The position numbers and the translations under genes were made by a program. Positions 43,205 to 51,494 of a DNA stretch of 64,000 nt are shown here, piece after piece; positions within the stretch are counted from its first letter, which is position 1; the number at the start of each line of letters is the position of its first letter. Under the pieces are notes generated by a model, which was not told the DNA's origin, did no database searches, and saw only the letters and a list, made by a program, of their open reading frames with translations. This stretch comes from JAIVGV01 sp036389335 (lineage in GTDB: Bacteria; Acidobacteriota; Blastocatellia; Pyrinomonadales; Pyrinomonadaceae). The DNA lies in contig DASVQC010000035.1 in NCBI GenBank assembly GCA_036389335.1, forward strand, positions 49,824 to 113,823, written 5' to 3'.

Positions 43205-43587
43205 GTGGGACCTCCTATTGTTAGGCAGTGTAAGGTGTGACAGAGCTGGTTGAGGCCAGTTGTAGTCACTTACAGGCTAAGTGGGTCCGTCTGTTTGAGA
43301 AGCAGACGTATGCTGCGAGGTAGAGGACGCGTCGTTTAAACGGATTACCGCCAACTAACTGCTAGGGTGAGTGCGTTACGACGCGCAATATAATCCCGAT
43401 TGAATATAAAGACAAGACATTTTGTTACTTAGTTCGAGATAGAAAACACTTTTTGTATTTCACTGAGCAGGCTTCGGATTATGGTAGAGGATAATAAAGG
43501 GATTATCTATGGTGATTATGTCCTGTGAAGCGTAAATGCTCATTGATAGGGAGCGAAGAATATACGGATATGCGAGAGTCGGCATGA
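43205..43587. other. AT-rich gap upstream of the Cys-rich peptide gene
   Basis: No gene seen. This is among the most AT-rich DNA in the window (for example 43390-43560). It should hold the promoter of the minus-strand secreted cluster, but no single -35/-10 pair stands out. Confidence 0.5.
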
Positions 43588-44634
43588 TTAAGCGTTCTTC
43601 TGTTCAACCTGCAAATCACGAAACAATCTATCAAATGATTTTTTATATTTCTCGGGCTTATTCCATTGCCTGAAATCTCCTACATTTTTAGCTATTACGT
43701 CTACTTTGCGATAGTGATTCCATCCCGTGAAGATATAATCATCCAGGCGAATGGGAAACAGAACTTCACCTCCTTTACCTTGCTTTTCAAGATCATCTTC
43801 TTTCTGTAATGCACGTTCTATTTCTCTAAGGACGGCCGGAGATTTGAGAGATCGTTTGCTACAAATGATTACTAGCTTATCGTATACACGTACGGCTTCA
43901 TCTATCGAACTCATCAGCGTTTTGCCCCACTTAGCATCTTCTTTCCATCGCCAGCAACGTACACCTGCCCCTTGCAGGTCGTTATAGAGCCTTTCTGAAA
44001 ATAGGTCATCTGCTTCTGTAAAGGAGATAAAGCACTTGTAAAGCTCCAAGGCTGTTGCTGTCAGAGAACGCATGTACGTAATGAGGTTCTCAGGCACACC
44101 AGCCTTTCGTAGAAATACTTCAGGAATGTTGCCGCGAGAATTGTATAAAGTATCAATGCCGATTCTTGAAGGTCCGCCGTGGATAACATTATCTAGTCCC
44201 GTTACGGTGCTAAGGTCAACATCAGCAAATGTCGTCAACCCAATAATAGCCCTGCTGAAATGTGCTCCGCTGAGGACTGCTCCGCTGAGGACTGCTTGGA
44301 CAAGGATTGCCCTATTAAGATCCGCCCTTCCCAGATTTGCTGCGCTGAGATCCGCCCTAGTGAGGTCCGCTTCGCTAAGATATGCCTTGCTGAGGTTTGC
44401 CCTGTGGAGGTTTATCCCTCTAAGGTATGCCCCGTAGAGATTTGCCCCACTGAGATCCGCCAAGCTAAGGTCTGCCCCTCTGAGATCTACCTCACTGAGG
44501 TTTGCCCCACGGAGTTCTGCTCTGCTCAGGTTTGCCCCTTTTAAGTCTGGCCTGATAGCAGGATTCTCTTTTCTCCGCTGGTTCCACACTTTCACCCCTC
44601 GGATGAGAATATTTAAATATTCTTGGTTGGCCAT
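43588..44634 (-). CDS. Pentapeptide-repeat protein with C-terminal TIR domain
   Basis: 348 aa. Residues ~28-130 are about 20 pentapeptide repeats of the A(D/N)Lxx type (LRGANLSEVDLRGADLS...), a right-handed beta-helix. Residues ~198-345 form a TIR domain: YKCFISFTEADDLFSERLYNDL, the alphaC region SPAVLREIERAL with Glu271 where NAD-cleaving TIR enzymes have their catalytic Glu, and a final FDRLFRDLQ helix. TIR domains in bacteria signal or degrade NAD+ in defence; whether this one does is inference. The gene stands alone, and its low GC marks it as foreign. Confidence 0.85.
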   Translation of the reverse strand: MANQEYLNILIRGVKVWNQRRKENPAIRPDLKGANLSRAELRGANLSEVDLRGADLSLADLSGANLYGAYLRGINLHRANLSKAYLSEADLTRADLSAANLGRADLNRAILVQAVLSGAVLSGAHFSRAIIGLTTFADVDLSTVTGLDNVIHGGPSRIGIDTLYNSRGNIPEVFLRKAGVPENLITYMRSLTATALELYKCFISFTEADDLFSERLYNDLQGAGVRCWRWKEDAKWGKTLMSSIDEAVRVYDKLVIICSKRSLKSPAVLREIERALQKEDDLEKQGKGGEVLFPIRLDDYIFTGWNHYRKVDVIAKNVGDFRQWNKPEKYKKSFDRLFRDLQVEQKNA

Positions 44635-45037
44635 TGTAGTTAGCTCGAGTGAAGAAGGCAGGAGTCAGAGGAGTTGTTAGATCGCTGATTGAGTGGCACG
44701 ATTCAAGTTGCGATCTACTTTCCAAGTTGCTTCCCTTATGCCTCAACTCTCTTTTGATACGAAGTGTGTCTAACGCTTATTAGACTGGCGGCAGTAGCGG
44801 TCTATTCGACTGTAGCCGACTTTACGCCGGTGGCGGTCTAGTACCGCTCTGCTGAAAGTAAGTGAGCAGGGTTTAAGGAGTTGGGCTGTCTTCACGCCCC
44901 CGCCCTCAGTCTCATGATCTTTGCGTCGTGAGGTTCGTGCCACTGTCCGCACTTGCGGGAGGGGTGCGCATGACATTCACGCAAGGGGAAAGGGCAAGGG
45001 CGATCAATCCACTACCCCGTTCGCACAACTCACCGCT
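44635..45037. other. Gap between the TIR and LysM genes
   Basis: No convincing gene or RNA. Short imperfect copies of GGCGG(C/T)AGTAGCGGTCTA-like sequence occur around 44785-44855, but no clear hairpin or tRNA fold is seen. Confidence 0.5.
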
Positions 45038-46558
45038 TCAAGGCTTGAAAGCCCGCTTCTTTTTTTCCTCTTCCAGCCGCCGTTTCTCTGCGGCGGCTGC
45101 CACGCGCTGCTTGTAGGTTCTTGACGCCGCATCGTCCCACAGCCTGAGGAGTGGCGTGCTCATCCTGTACGGGTTAACGAACTCCGCCGTCAGCCAAACG
45201 TCGCCGCAGGAGAGGTACATGCGCGGCTCGCCGCCGACCTCGAACCGCGTCCACCCTTTCGGCAGTTCCAGCGCCTCGGACGTGCGGGCGGCGAACTCGC
45301 CGAGGCTACCCCACTTGATCGCGTCATCGTAGCTGATAGAGATCGCACTGACTTTGCCATCCTGGAAAGCGAAAGCGATCACGCCAACGCCCTTCAGCTC
45401 TGGCGGGACCGGCTGCCTTCCGCGGATGATCGTCAGGGCGGTGCTGCGCCCGTAGGCGTTGGTAGCCTTGATGCTCAGGAACGGGAGACTCCTCTTGACC
45501 TCGGCAGCCGGCATCCCGAGGCGGAAACCACGCAAGGCAATTTTGCGCATCGTCCCCCCTTCAGCGTTACCCGACCCCGCCGGGACTTTGACCATCTGGT
45601 TCGCGACCAGCGCGGCGTCAGCGGCGTAGGCGTTCAGGCGCGCGACCTCTTCGGCGTCCGCGCCGTAACGCGAGGCGATCTGAGAGATGGTCTCGCCCGC
45701 CTTCGCCCTGACGGTGACAGTCTCGGGGCAGTTCGGCGCCCCGGTGCGGGCGTCGCCCGTCACCGTATTTTCTTCCTCGGTCAGCACGAGCTTGCTTAGA
45801 TCGTCGAGTGGCGAAGGCTCGAACTTTTGCTCGCGTAGGAGACCACTCGGCTGTGTTTGTTTCGCCGTACCCGGCGCGAGAACATCTTGAGCCGTGGTCT
45901 GCTTCAACGAACTTTCCAAATGGAAGATGCGCTCGACGAGCTGGAGGTAGTAGGTCTGGAGCTTGGGGTTCGCGCGCACGTCCATCCCCGAATCCAACAC
46001 CGTATCAATCGCCTTGTCGAACTCGGCGCGGGCAACGTCGCCGTTGTGATCCTTGAGGCTCGTCTCGGCGAGTTTGTAGTGACTCTCGGACTGATCGATG
46101 ATCGCCTGCACGCCCCCCGCGTCGCGTTCGACATCGCCCGGCGTGTTACGCAGCGGCGAGGTGGATGATCCTTGCGTGCGCGCGGCAGGTACTTGCGACC
46201 CGGTGAGGGCGGCGGCGATCTGCGCGTCCGCCACCTTCATCTGCTGCCTCGTCTCGGCGATTTTCGCGCGGGCGTCGGCGAGTGTCTTCTCGGCTGCGTC
46301 CACGTCGCGCTGCTCGACGAGATTTTCCTTTCGCAGCTCGCGCAGCTTGGTGAGCTTCTCCTCCGCCCGCTGCACCTCTCGCTCCTGATAGGGCAGCAAG
46401 TCGCCCAGACTCTTCTTGTAATCGCTCGTCAATCGGACGAACTCGTCGCGCAGCTTCGCTTCCTCCTGATCGGCGTGAGGCTGAACCGCGCGGCGGGTCG
46501 TGTTTTGGGCGCTGATGACGCTCGCGAGGCAGAAGACAGCAAGGATGAGACATTTCAT
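45038..46558 (-). CDS. Secreted coiled-coil LysM protein
   Basis: 506 aa. A short signal peptide (CLILAVFCLASVISAQ) precedes a long coiled coil (~30-110, KLRDEFVRLTSDYKKSL ... AKIAETRQQMK), a helical hairpin region (~150-225), and one LysM domain at about 282-328 (VTVRAKAGETISQIASRYGADAEEVARLN), which binds peptidoglycan. A beta-rich domain of unknown type (~335-460) follows, then a Lys/Glu-rich helical tail. Probably a cell-wall-associated structural or assembly factor. It is in the middle of the element, with no operon partner. Confidence 0.8.
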   Translation of the reverse strand: MKCLILAVFCLASVISAQNTTRRAVQPHADQEEAKLRDEFVRLTSDYKKSLGDLLPYQEREVQRAEEKLTKLRELRKENLVEQRDVDAAEKTLADARAKIAETRQQMKVADAQIAAALTGSQVPAARTQGSSTSPLRNTPGDVERDAGGVQAIIDQSESHYKLAETSLKDHNGDVARAEFDKAIDTVLDSGMDVRANPKLQTYYLQLVERIFHLESSLKQTTAQDVLAPGTAKQTQPSGLLREQKFEPSPLDDLSKLVLTEEENTVTGDARTGAPNCPETVTVRAKAGETISQIASRYGADAEEVARLNAYAADAALVANQMVKVPAGSGNAEGGTMRKIALRGFRLGMPAAEVKRSLPFLSIKATNAYGRSTALTIIRGRQPVPPELKGVGVIAFAFQDGKVSAISISYDDAIKWGSLGEFAARTSEALELPKGWTRFEVGGEPRMYLSCGDVWLTAEFVNPYRMSTPLLRLWDDAASRTYKQRVAAAAEKRRLEEEKKKRAFKP

Positions 46559-46965
46559 GCCGCGAAGGTAATCCTAGACGAACGAAAGTGGCAAGGGTTT
46601 CCATCCCCTGTCATTACTCACGCAACACACGCAACAACCCCTACGCGCGTGGAAAGATGGTTCCCGCCTCAAACTTCGCACAGAATGTTCCTAGAACCGT
46701 TTTAGGGGTATCAGCCACTCGCGCCGCGGGGTGAAACGAAGCCTAGGGCGGCAAAGCGCGAAGGTGTCGGCTATCAGGGAGGGGATAACCCTTGACTCTC
46801 CCGCCGACTCCGTAGTAATTTCCGCGCCCTGACAGTCTGTCCGCCGGCTACCCCGGGCCCGCCCCGGACCTTCGCTCCCGTCGCCCTTTCCTTCGCAAGC
46901 ATCAGCGCGGCGAGTCTTGCGTGCGGCCAACCCCTCGGTGTCGCCGACTGCAAGGAGGACCTAAC
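46559..46965. other. Gap between divergent LysM and TPR genes
   Basis: No gene seen. The TPR gene has a strong AAGGAGGAC ribosome site at its end. Promoters for both divergent genes are expected here, but I cannot mark them with confidence. Confidence 0.5.
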
Positions 46966-47907
46966 ATGCTGAATTTAATGAAGAGGAACTCAACCCGACT
47001 ATTCTTCGTGCTCTTCCTGGCAATAACCGTTGTGGTCTTTGCTTCATCCGGCAGTGCCTACTTTTCCACGCAGAACCTACGCTACAACACCAAGTACGAG
47101 TGTAATGGCGAAACTATCGTCGTCGGACACTGTCGCAGTGATGACGACAGGCCCGGGATGGCGAGAACGCAACCGTCTGCGGACTACTGCATGGTCTACT
47201 ATCCGAGCCGACCCAAAAGGGGTGGCTCGATCGTACAGGAGGCTGAACTGCGGGCAGATGTTCTGAGCAAGCTAACCGCGTGCAACGCACTCACGCCGCC
47301 GGAGCCCGCGTCGGCGCCGACGACACAAGGCGATGAAAGCGCCGCCCAAGCTGAATACGAGCGCGGGCGGAAGTATTTCGCCGCCAAAGACTACGAGCGG
47401 GCTGCGGCAGCATTTAAGCGGGCCATTGCCATCGAGCCTGCCAGCGCGCCCTACACCAACCTGGGGAACTCGTACCGTGCGCTTGATCGTAACGAAGAGG
47501 CCGCCGCAGCTTACAAAGAAGCCCTCCGGCTCAAGCCGGATAATGCGGTCGCATATTTCGGCCTCGGTGCCGCCGACAACGAACTGAAACTGTATGAGCC
47601 CGCGGTGAAGGCTTTTCGGGAGGCGCTGCGGTTGGAGCCAAAATATCCGAACGCCAGCAATCAATTAGGCCTCTCGTACCTCTATCTGAAACGATACCAG
47701 GACGCGGTCACGGCGTTTGAGGACGCGATCCGATTGAAACCCGATGACGCAGACGCACTTTTCAATTTGGGTTACTTGCAGTCATATACGGGTCACCAAG
47801 AGGAGGCTCTGCAGCTCCAGCGACGACTCGAAACCGTCGACCGGAAGAAAGCGCAGGAACTGTTGAATGAAATCAACAAACCCAGGAGTAGACGTGAACC
47901 AGGTTAA
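46966..47907 (+). CDS. Exported tetratricopeptide-repeat protein
   Basis: 313 aa from the ATG at 46966 (AAGGAGG 9 nt upstream; the longer frame from 46921 is rejected). A hydrophobic N-terminus (RLFFVLFLAITVVVFASSGSA) is a signal peptide or anchor. A ~60-residue region with four Cys (YECNGETIVVGHCRSD ... DYCMVYYP ... TACNAL) follows, then about five TPR units from residue 115 (AEYERGRKYFAAKDYERAAAAFKRAIAIEP...). TPRs bind proteins. The Cys-bearing part is unrecognised and may form disulfides. It is the last cargo gene before the recombinase remnant. Confidence 0.85.
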   Translation: MLNLMKRNSTRLFFVLFLAITVVVFASSGSAYFSTQNLRYNTKYECNGETIVVGHCRSDDDRPGMARTQPSADYCMVYYPSRPKRGGSIVQEAELRADVLSKLTACNALTPPEPASAPTTQGDESAAQAEYERGRKYFAAKDYERAAAAFKRAIAIEPASAPYTNLGNSYRALDRNEEAAAAYKEALRLKPDNAVAYFGLGAADNELKLYEPAVKAFREALRLEPKYPNASNQLGLSYLYLKRYQDAVTAFEDAIRLKPDDADALFNLGYLQSYTGHQEEALQLQRRLETVDRKKAQELLNEINKPRSRREPG

Positions 47908-48076
47908 GGTTCTTCCCTTTCCCACATCCGCGTTGGCCGGGCGTCCTAAGACCCGTCTTCGCGTTCGCCGCTGACCCACTTCGAAACAGGGCGTGCGTTT
48001 CAAGATGTACAGCCGCCGCGTTCACGTCGGACATAGTGAAAGGGGCTAGGGAGTCTCAACACCCCGCCCGTTCCCT

Positions 48077-48622
48077 TTGTGCCTCATGGTGTTTGTCTCA
48101 CGCCGCGATCCGCTGGAGCGGCTGATCTGGAGCGAGATCGCGCGCTTCGCCGAGAGCCCGGGGAAGGTCATGGGGCTGCTGCGCCGGGCCCGTTCGGGCG
48201 GCGCGGCGGCGGGCGGTGCGATGGATAAGCTCGACCGGCAGATCGCCTCGAAGAATAGGGAGCGGGAGCGTGTGATCACTTGGGCGCGGCAGGGTCGGAT
48301 CGCGGATGAGGATTTGGACGCGCAACTGAGACAGTTGCGCGCGGAGACCGCCGCCCTCGAAGCGGAACGCCGCAGGCGAGAAGAGGCGCGCCGCGGGGCG
48401 GAGTCCGCCGCGGAGAGGCTGAGAGACGCCGAAGCATTTCTCGACGAACTAGCCCGGCGGGTCGGGTCTCTTGCCGAAGACGGGAGGGCGAAGATTGTCC
48501 GCCAACTAGTGCCCCGCGTGATCATCTCCGCTCGCGACGGCGGGCGCGTAAAGGTCTCTGCCACCTATGCCTTCGCGCCGCCCGTCACAATTGGAACTGC
48601 CCCGCTTCGAGCGTCTCCTTGA
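48077..48622 (+). pseudogene. Large serine recombinase, C-terminal remnant
   Basis: About 180 codons. RRDPLERLIWSEIARFAESP and a long coiled coil (DKLDRQIASKNRERERVITW, ARQGRIADEDLDAQLRQLRA), followed by FLDELARRVGSLAEDGRAKI and RQLVPRVIIS, match the C-terminal coiled-coil part of large serine integrases. The catalytic Ser domain and zinc ribbon are missing: upstream of ~48095 there is no matching sequence back to the TPR gene. It runs across attR and overlaps the converging E2 3' end by 38 nt, as integrase genes beside their att site may do. Confidence 0.75.
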
Positions 48623-50114
48623 CGAAGGAGAGGAAGCGCTCGGCGTCGGAGCCGTCGATGATGCGGTGATCGAACGAGAGCGCGAAGTAGGCCATGTGGC
48701 GCACGGCGATCACGTCGTCGCCGTCCTCCGAGGTGATGACCTTGGCGCGCTTCTCGATGACGCCGACGCCGAGGATGGCCACCTGCGGCTGGTTGATGAT
48801 CGGCGTGCCGAAGAGGCCGCCGAAGACGCCGGGGTTCGTGATCGTGAACGTGCCGCCCGCCACCTCGTCGGGCTTGAGCTGCTTGGAGCGCGCGCGGTCG
48901 GCCAAGTCGTTGGCGGCGCGGGCGAGCCCGGCGATGGAGAGATCGTCGGCCCTCTTGATGACGGGGACGATCAAACCCCAGTCGAGGGCGACCGCCATGC
49001 CGAGGTTGATGTCCTGCTTGTAGACGATCTGATCGCCGGAGACCTGCGCGTTCATGACGGGGAAGCGGCGGATCGCCGCCGTCACCGCCTGAAAGATGAA
49101 CGGCATGAAGGTGAGCTTCGTCCCCGTGCGCGCGAGGAACTCCGCCTTGTTCCGGTCGCGCAGGCGCGCGACTCTCGTCATGTCGATCTCGTAGACGGTC
49201 GTGACGTGCGCCGAGGTGCGCCGCGACATGACCATGTGCTCGGCGATCTTCCGGCGCATGACGCTCATCGGCTCGACGCGATCCCCGACCGCGGGCCGCG
49301 CCGGGGGGGCCTCCTGCGCGGGCGCGTAAGCCTCCTGCCGCGGCTGCACGGCGCCCGCGCCCGCCTGCTGCGGCGACATCGCCCCGCCCGACTCGATGAA
49401 AGAGAGGATGTCGTTCTTCGTCACGCGACCGCTCGCGCCCGTGCCTTCGAGCCGCGCGATGTCGATGTTGTGCTGCTTCGCGATGTTGCGCACGAGCGGG
49501 CTCGACTTCATGCGCCGCAGATCCTCGACCGTCTGCTCGCCCCCGCCGCCCTTCGCGCCGTCGCCCGCCCGCGCCGCGCCGCCGCCCGGCGACGCGAGCC
49601 CCTGCTGCTCGGCGCCGGGCCGCTGGTAGTCGTAGCCCCGCCCGGCCACTTCCGCCACCTGCGGCGACGGCGGCGTCGCCGCGGCGGGTTGTTGTGACGC
49701 CTGCGCGGGCTGCGCGGGCTGCGACGATTGCTGCGCAGCCGCGCTTGGCTGCGGCGCAGCCGCGGGCGGCTGCGGGGGCGGCGTCGATTCGACGGCGGCT
49801 TGCGCGGCGGGCGCGCTCGCCTGCGGCGTCGCGCTGGCGGCGGCGGTGGCGCTCGCGCCCGCGGCGGGCTGCTCGCCCGCTTCGCCGACTATCGCGACGA
49901 CCTTGCCGACCTCGACCGTCTCGCCCTCCTGCGCCCTGACCTCGACGAGCACGCCGGCGGCGGGCGAAGGAATCTCAGCATCAACCTTGTCGGTCGAAAT
50001 CTCGAACAGGTTCTCGTCGCGCTCGACGCGCTCGCCCACCTTCTTGAGCCAGCGGGTGATCGTCCCCTCCGCGATGGACTCGCCCATCTGCGGCATCACA
50101 ACTTCTGTCGCCAT
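48585..50114 (-). CDS. 2-oxo-acid dehydrogenase E2, dihydrolipoyllysine acyltransferase
   Basis: 509 aa. The lipoyl domain (1-78) has Lys43 in EISTDKVDAEIP. An Ala/Gln/Pro-rich flexible linker (~80-190) is followed by the E3/E1-binding domain (~205-245, SSPLVRNIAKQHNIDIARLEGTG). The catalytic acyltransferase domain ends with FALSFDHRIIDG (His483, Asp487). It transfers the acyl group made by E1 to CoA. Whether the acyl group comes from pyruvate, 2-oxoglutarate or branched-chain acids is not decided by sequence; the alpha/beta split E1 favours pyruvate or branched-chain. Its last codons were replaced by the integrated element (FQL for FQV). Confidence 0.93.
   Translation of the reverse strand: MATEVVMPQMGESIAEGTITRWLKKVGERVERDENLFEISTDKVDAEIPSPAAGVLVEVRAQEGETVEVGKVVAIVGEAGEQPAAGASATAAASATPQASAPAAQAAVESTPPPQPPAAAPQPSAAAQQSSQPAQPAQASQQPAAATPPSPQVAEVAGRGYDYQRPGAEQQGLASPGGGAARAGDGAKGGGGEQTVEDLRRMKSSPLVRNIAKQHNIDIARLEGTGASGRVTKNDILSFIESGGAMSPQQAGAGAVQPRQEAYAPAQEAPPARPAVGDRVEPMSVMRRKIAEHMVMSRRTSAHVTTVYEIDMTRVARLRDRNKAEFLARTGTKLTFMPFIFQAVTAAIRRFPVMNAQVSGDQIVYKQDINLGMAVALDWGLIVPVIKRADDLSIAGLARAANDLADRARSKQLKPDEVAGGTFTITNPGVFGGLFGTPIINQPQVAILGVGVIEKRAKVITSEDGDDVIAVRHMAYFALSFDHRIIDGSDAERFLSFVKETLEAGQFQL
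48588..48611. other. attR: right attachment site in the E2 3' end
   Basis: CAATTGGAACTG (48588-48599) overlaps the 17-bp core AACTGCCCCGCTTCGAG (48595-48611). Right of the core is native E2 coding sequence; left of it is the element, which re-encodes the last codons and stop of E2. Confidence 0.8.
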
Positions 50115-50127
50115 AAGTCCCCCTTGT

Positions 50128-50211
50128 GCGTGACAGGTGAACCGTGACAGGTGACAAGTATGAAGACTGATTTACCTGTCACTTGTCACCTGTCACCCGT
50201 CACGGCTTTTG
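50128..50211. repeat. Short-repeat cluster, 'gtgacagg' family
   Basis: GTGACAGGTGAACCGTGACAGG and the inverse ACCTGTCACTTGTCACCTGTCACCCG form a hairpin in the space between E1beta and E2; the E1beta stop follows directly. Confidence 0.8.
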
Positions 50212-51240
50212 TCAGTATGCCGCCAACCTTCGCGCCGCCGCGAGCACGTCGGCGACCTGCGGCAGGTGATACTCTTCGAGCGGCGGCGAGTAGGGCACGG
50301 GCGTGTCGGTCGCGGCGAGGCGGACGACCGGCGCGTCCAGCCACTCGAAAGCCTCTTCCGAGATCGTCGCCGCGATCTCGCCCCCGATGCCGCCCGTGCG
50401 CGACGCCTCGTGCAGGATCAAGGCCCTGCTCGTCTTCTTCACCGACGCGAGAATCGCTTCTTTGTCGAGCGGCGCGAGCGTGCGCAGGTCGAGCACCTCG
50501 ACGTCCAAGCCCTCCTTGCCCAACTCCTCCGCCGCGTCGAGCGCGTTTAAGACCTGCGCGCCGAAGGTGATGATCGAGAGGTCGCGCCCTTCGCGCGCGA
50601 CTTTCGCCTTGCCGATCTCGACGACGTAATCGTCCCCGGGAATCTCCGCGCGCAGGCGCGGCAGGCGGTAGAGCTTCTTGTGCTCGAAGAAGAGGACGGG
50701 ATCGGGATCGCGGATGGCGGCTTTGATGAGCCCCTTCGCGTCGTAGGGGTTCGAGGGCTCGACCATCTTCAGGCCCGCCGTGTTCTGGAAGAACGCCTCG
50801 GCGTTCAGCGAGTGGAAGGGGCCGGAGTGGACGCCCGCGCCGCAGGGGCCGCGGAAGACGGTTTGCAGCCCCGCGCCCCAGCGGTAGCGGCACTTCGCCG
50901 CGTAGTTCGTCAGCATGTCGAAGCCCGCGGAGATGAAGTCGATGAACTGGAACTCGGCGACCGGCTTCATGCCCATCAGGGCGGCCCCGCACGCCGCGCC
51001 GACGATGGCCGCCTCCGAGATCGGCGTGTCGATCATGCGCCCCGCGCCGAACTCGTCGAGCATCCCGTCCGTCACCTTGAACGCGCCGCCGTAAGCGCCC
51101 ACGTCCTCGCCGATGACGAACACCGCCGGGTCGCGCTCCATCTCTTCCCACAGCCCCTGACGGATCGCCTCGACGAACGTCACCACGCCGCCCCTCTCGG
51201 GCCGGTTCGACTTGTGCTCTTTTTTCGCTGCCGTTGACAT
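50212..51240 (-). CDS. 2-oxo-acid dehydrogenase E1 component, beta subunit
   Basis: 342 aa from the ATG at 51240 (a TTG at 51246 is also in frame). Transketolase-like pyrimidine domain with VIGEDVGAYGGAFKVTDG, where the conserved Glu activates thiamine diphosphate, and the C-terminal domain DLRTLAPLDKEAILASVKKTSRALILHEA, which is typical of E1beta. It pairs with E1alpha (52066-53241) to decarboxylate a 2-oxo acid and load E2. A DJ-1-like gene and a 68-aa gene separate the two E1 genes. Confidence 0.93.
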   Translation of the reverse strand: MSTAAKKEHKSNRPERGGVVTFVEAIRQGLWEEMERDPAVFVIGEDVGAYGGAFKVTDGMLDEFGAGRMIDTPISEAAIVGAACGAALMGMKPVAEFQFIDFISAGFDMLTNYAAKCRYRWGAGLQTVFRGPCGAGVHSGPFHSLNAEAFFQNTAGLKMVEPSNPYDAKGLIKAAIRDPDPVLFFEHKKLYRLPRLRAEIPGDDYVVEIGKAKVAREGRDLSIITFGAQVLNALDAAEELGKEGLDVEVLDLRTLAPLDKEAILASVKKTSRALILHEASRTGGIGGEIAATISEEAFEWLDAPVVRLAATDTPVPYSPPLEEYHLPQVADVLAAARRLAAY

Positions 51241-51284
51241 GATCAAAACTATGGCTCGCCGACGGGATCAATCGCCCGCGCTCG

Positions 51285-51491
51285 TTAAAGGTTAGTCCGG
51301 AGCGAAAGCTCCTTGAGCGTCAGCGTCTTCAGCACGAGCCTGACGGGCCGCCCCTGTGCGTCCCACGTATCGCATTCCGCGTCCACGTCCGAGTCGAAGT
51401 CTTCCAGCTCCGTCACGAGGTCTTCGACGCTCTCGTACTGCTCGACCGCGCCGTCCTCGAACCGGACCGAGATGGGGAACACAACTTCCAT
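51285..51491 (-). CDS. Small acidic protein within the E1 operon
   Basis: 68 aa, MEVVFPISVRFEDGAVEQYESVED at the start. It begins 3 nt after the DJ-1-like stop and ends 44 nt before E1beta, so it is embedded in the operon. It is acidic in the middle (TELEDFDSDVDAECD) and basic-hydrophobic at the end. No family recognised; the tight spacing is the main support that it is real. Confidence 0.6.
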   Translation of the reverse strand: MEVVFPISVRFEDGAVEQYESVEDLVTELEDFDSDVDAECDTWDAQGRPVRLVLKTLTLKELSLRTNL

Positions 51492-51494
51492 CGC

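Larger units (their letters stand above)
39797..48611. mobile_element. Integrated element of about 8.8 kb in the 3' end of the E2 gene
   Basis: Bounded by a 17-bp direct repeat (AACTGCCCCGCTTCGAG at 39797-39813 and 48595-48611). Inside, GC is visibly lower than in the flanks, most of all at 43.2-44.7 kb. A truncated large serine recombinase lies against the right repeat, the usual integrase position. The displaced E2 end at the left repeat shows the insertion directly. Cargo: IS256 stub, secreted/thioredoxin/Cys-rich cluster, pentapeptide-TIR protein, LysM protein and TPR protein. The recombinase lacks its catalytic domain, so the element is presumably immobile unless helped in trans. Confidence 0.85.

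Noticed and set aside
43588..44634. The two TIR genes as parts of one recognised multi-gene defence system
   Set aside because: The full-length one is a lone gene in the element and the other is a fragment 13 kb away; no SIR2, cyclase, Argonaute or similar partner gene is present.
44770..44860. Possible small RNA or tRNA in the TIR-LysM gap
   Set aside because: No cloverleaf or T-arm could be formed by eye; only short imperfect repeats.
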